From: Pseudonocardia ammonioxydans
GTDB taxonomy: Bacteria > Actinomycetota > Actinomycetes > Mycobacteriales > Pseudonocardiaceae
Direction of reading: 5' to 3'
NCBI RefSeq assembly: GCF_900115005.1
Contig: NZ_FOUY01000037.1
Coordinates: forward strand, 1-59,995
DNA length: 59,995 nt
In this document: piece after piece, positions 59,696 through 59,995 of the stretch
Numbering within the stretch: the stretch's first letter is position 1
Layout of the letters: the number at the start of each line of letters is the position of its first letter
Made by a program: the position numbers and the translations under genes
Notes under the pieces: model-generated
The model's input: only the letters and a program-made list of their open reading frames with translations
Databases searched by the model: none
Told to the model about the DNA's origin: nothing

Positions 59696-59995
59696 TCAGG
59701 TGATCTTGTAGGTGGCCAGCGGTCGGAGCGTGTCGCGGGCGTGGTGACGCAGCGCGGCGGCGATGTTGGTCGCACCCGATAGCCGCAGGGCGGTGATCGC
59801 AAGGTTGCGGAAGGCGGCCATGACCTGAGGACCGCTCCCGGTGCGGACCGCGGAGCGGTCCTCGTCGTAGGTGACGTCGCGGACCCAGTGCAACCGGTTC
59901 TCGATGCCCCAGTGGCCGCGGATCCAGCGCGCGAGCAGGCCCGGGTCGGCGTCGAAACCGGTCAGGCTGGTGATCGCGTACACAGTCACGGTCTT
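59696..59995 (-). CDS. ISAs1-family transposase, C-terminal part (runs off the window)
   Basis: The minus strand reads from the window edge to a stop at 59696: TVYAITSLTGFDADPGLLAR, WIRGHWGIENRLHWVRDVTY, DEDRSAVRTGSGPQVMAAFR, then LRPLATYKIT. This is the end of the ISAs1/H-repeat transposase family, with the conserved RGHWGIENRLHWVRDV and the DED-RSAVRTG segment. The frame continues upstream beyond 59995 without a stop. The 253 bp before it (59443-59695) hold no recognisable gene; the IS end should lie there but I could not fix it. Confidence 0.88.
   Translation of the reverse strand, partial: KTVTVYAITSLTGFDADPGLLARWIRGHWGIENRLHWVRDVTYDEDRSAVRTGSGPQVMAAFRNLAITALRLSGATNIAAALRHHARDTLRPLATYKIT

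Overview
The window is about 60 kb of very GC-rich DNA (roughly 73-75 % by eye) in which almost every codon ends in G or C. GTG starts are common, genes often overlap as GTGA, and many genes appear to be leaderless. Gene content points to an actinobacterium of the Pseudonocardia/Pseudonocardiaceae type: a resuscitation-promoting factor, an F420-type luciferase-like oxidoreductase, a protein mannosyltransferase, a GlpR-like divisome receptor and a mycothiol-type DsbA. Much of the order matches two neighbouring blocks of the Mycobacterium tuberculosis chromosome. These are the glmU-prs-rplY-pth-pks16-ispE-ksgA-rpfB-tatD-metS-rsmI-pmt block and the mprA-mprB-pepD-moaB2-fmdB-5FCL-galU-moeA1-rimJ-glpR block. 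Gene identities come from reading the translations and remembered families; no database search was run.

Layout. 1-450: the 5' part of an IS256-type transposase, then a 3' half of a tRNA-Gln gene that looks like the scar of an integrated element. 502-2097: an AmiC-like solute sensor without a signal peptide, and an OsmC peroxidase. 2403-4990: glmU-prs, overlapping by 4 bp. 4991-10940: an accessory cassette between prs and rplY (CGNR regulator, VOC protein, YdeI-like protein, TetR remnant, virginiamycin-B-lyase-like propeller, dienelactone-hydrolase-like protein, AraC regulator, cupin). 10941-12217: rplY-pth. 12371-14053: a Pks16-like acyl-AMP ligase bounded by related G-rich repeats. 14450-16706: M20 peptidase and an F420-type oxidoreductase. 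16937-26277, all minus strand: metG, tatD, rpfB (with a structured leader), rsmA, an MFS exporter, ispE and an ABC-F protein.

26323-32788: a Uma2 protein, a KhtT/KhtU-like K+/H+ antiporter pair, rsmI and pmt divergent from a 24-bp gap, then copC-copD. 32792-43776 is a second accessory region. It holds a minus-strand run (XRE regulator, DUF5701, BTAD/AAA/TPR regulator, FAD oxidase, alpha/beta hydrolase), then a plus-strand aldo/keto reductase, an amidohydrolase of different base composition and a GlxA-type regulator. 43977-49377: tRNA-Ala(CGC) with a classical terminator, then glpR, rimJ, a degenerate moeA (glp), galU and a divergent 5-formyltetrahydrofolate cyclo-ligase. 49489-56362: a serine-tailed FmdB/Ruc-like protein, a SAF-domain protein, two small proteins, moaB, and the envelope-stress module pepD-mprB-mprA. 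56420-59442: a beta-hydroxyacid dehydrogenase, a DsbA-like protein, a PPK2 and a secreted I36-type inhibitor. The window ends inside an ISAs1-type transposase.

How the genes fit together. The conserved parts concern the cell envelope and growth: UDP-GlcNAc and PRPP supply, isoprenoid precursors, peptidoglycan hydrolysis with ribosome maturation, O-mannosylation, UDP-glucose, the Glp-GlpR divisome pair and the MprAB-PepD stress circuit. Observations most worth a second look are the tRNA-Gln scar, the G-rich repeat family around the Pks16-like gene, the rpfB leader RNA, the overlapping divergent -10 boxes of rsmI/pmt, the MoeA homologue that has lost most of its catalytic loops beside glpR, and the PepD with a 300-residue low-complexity cytoplasmic arm.
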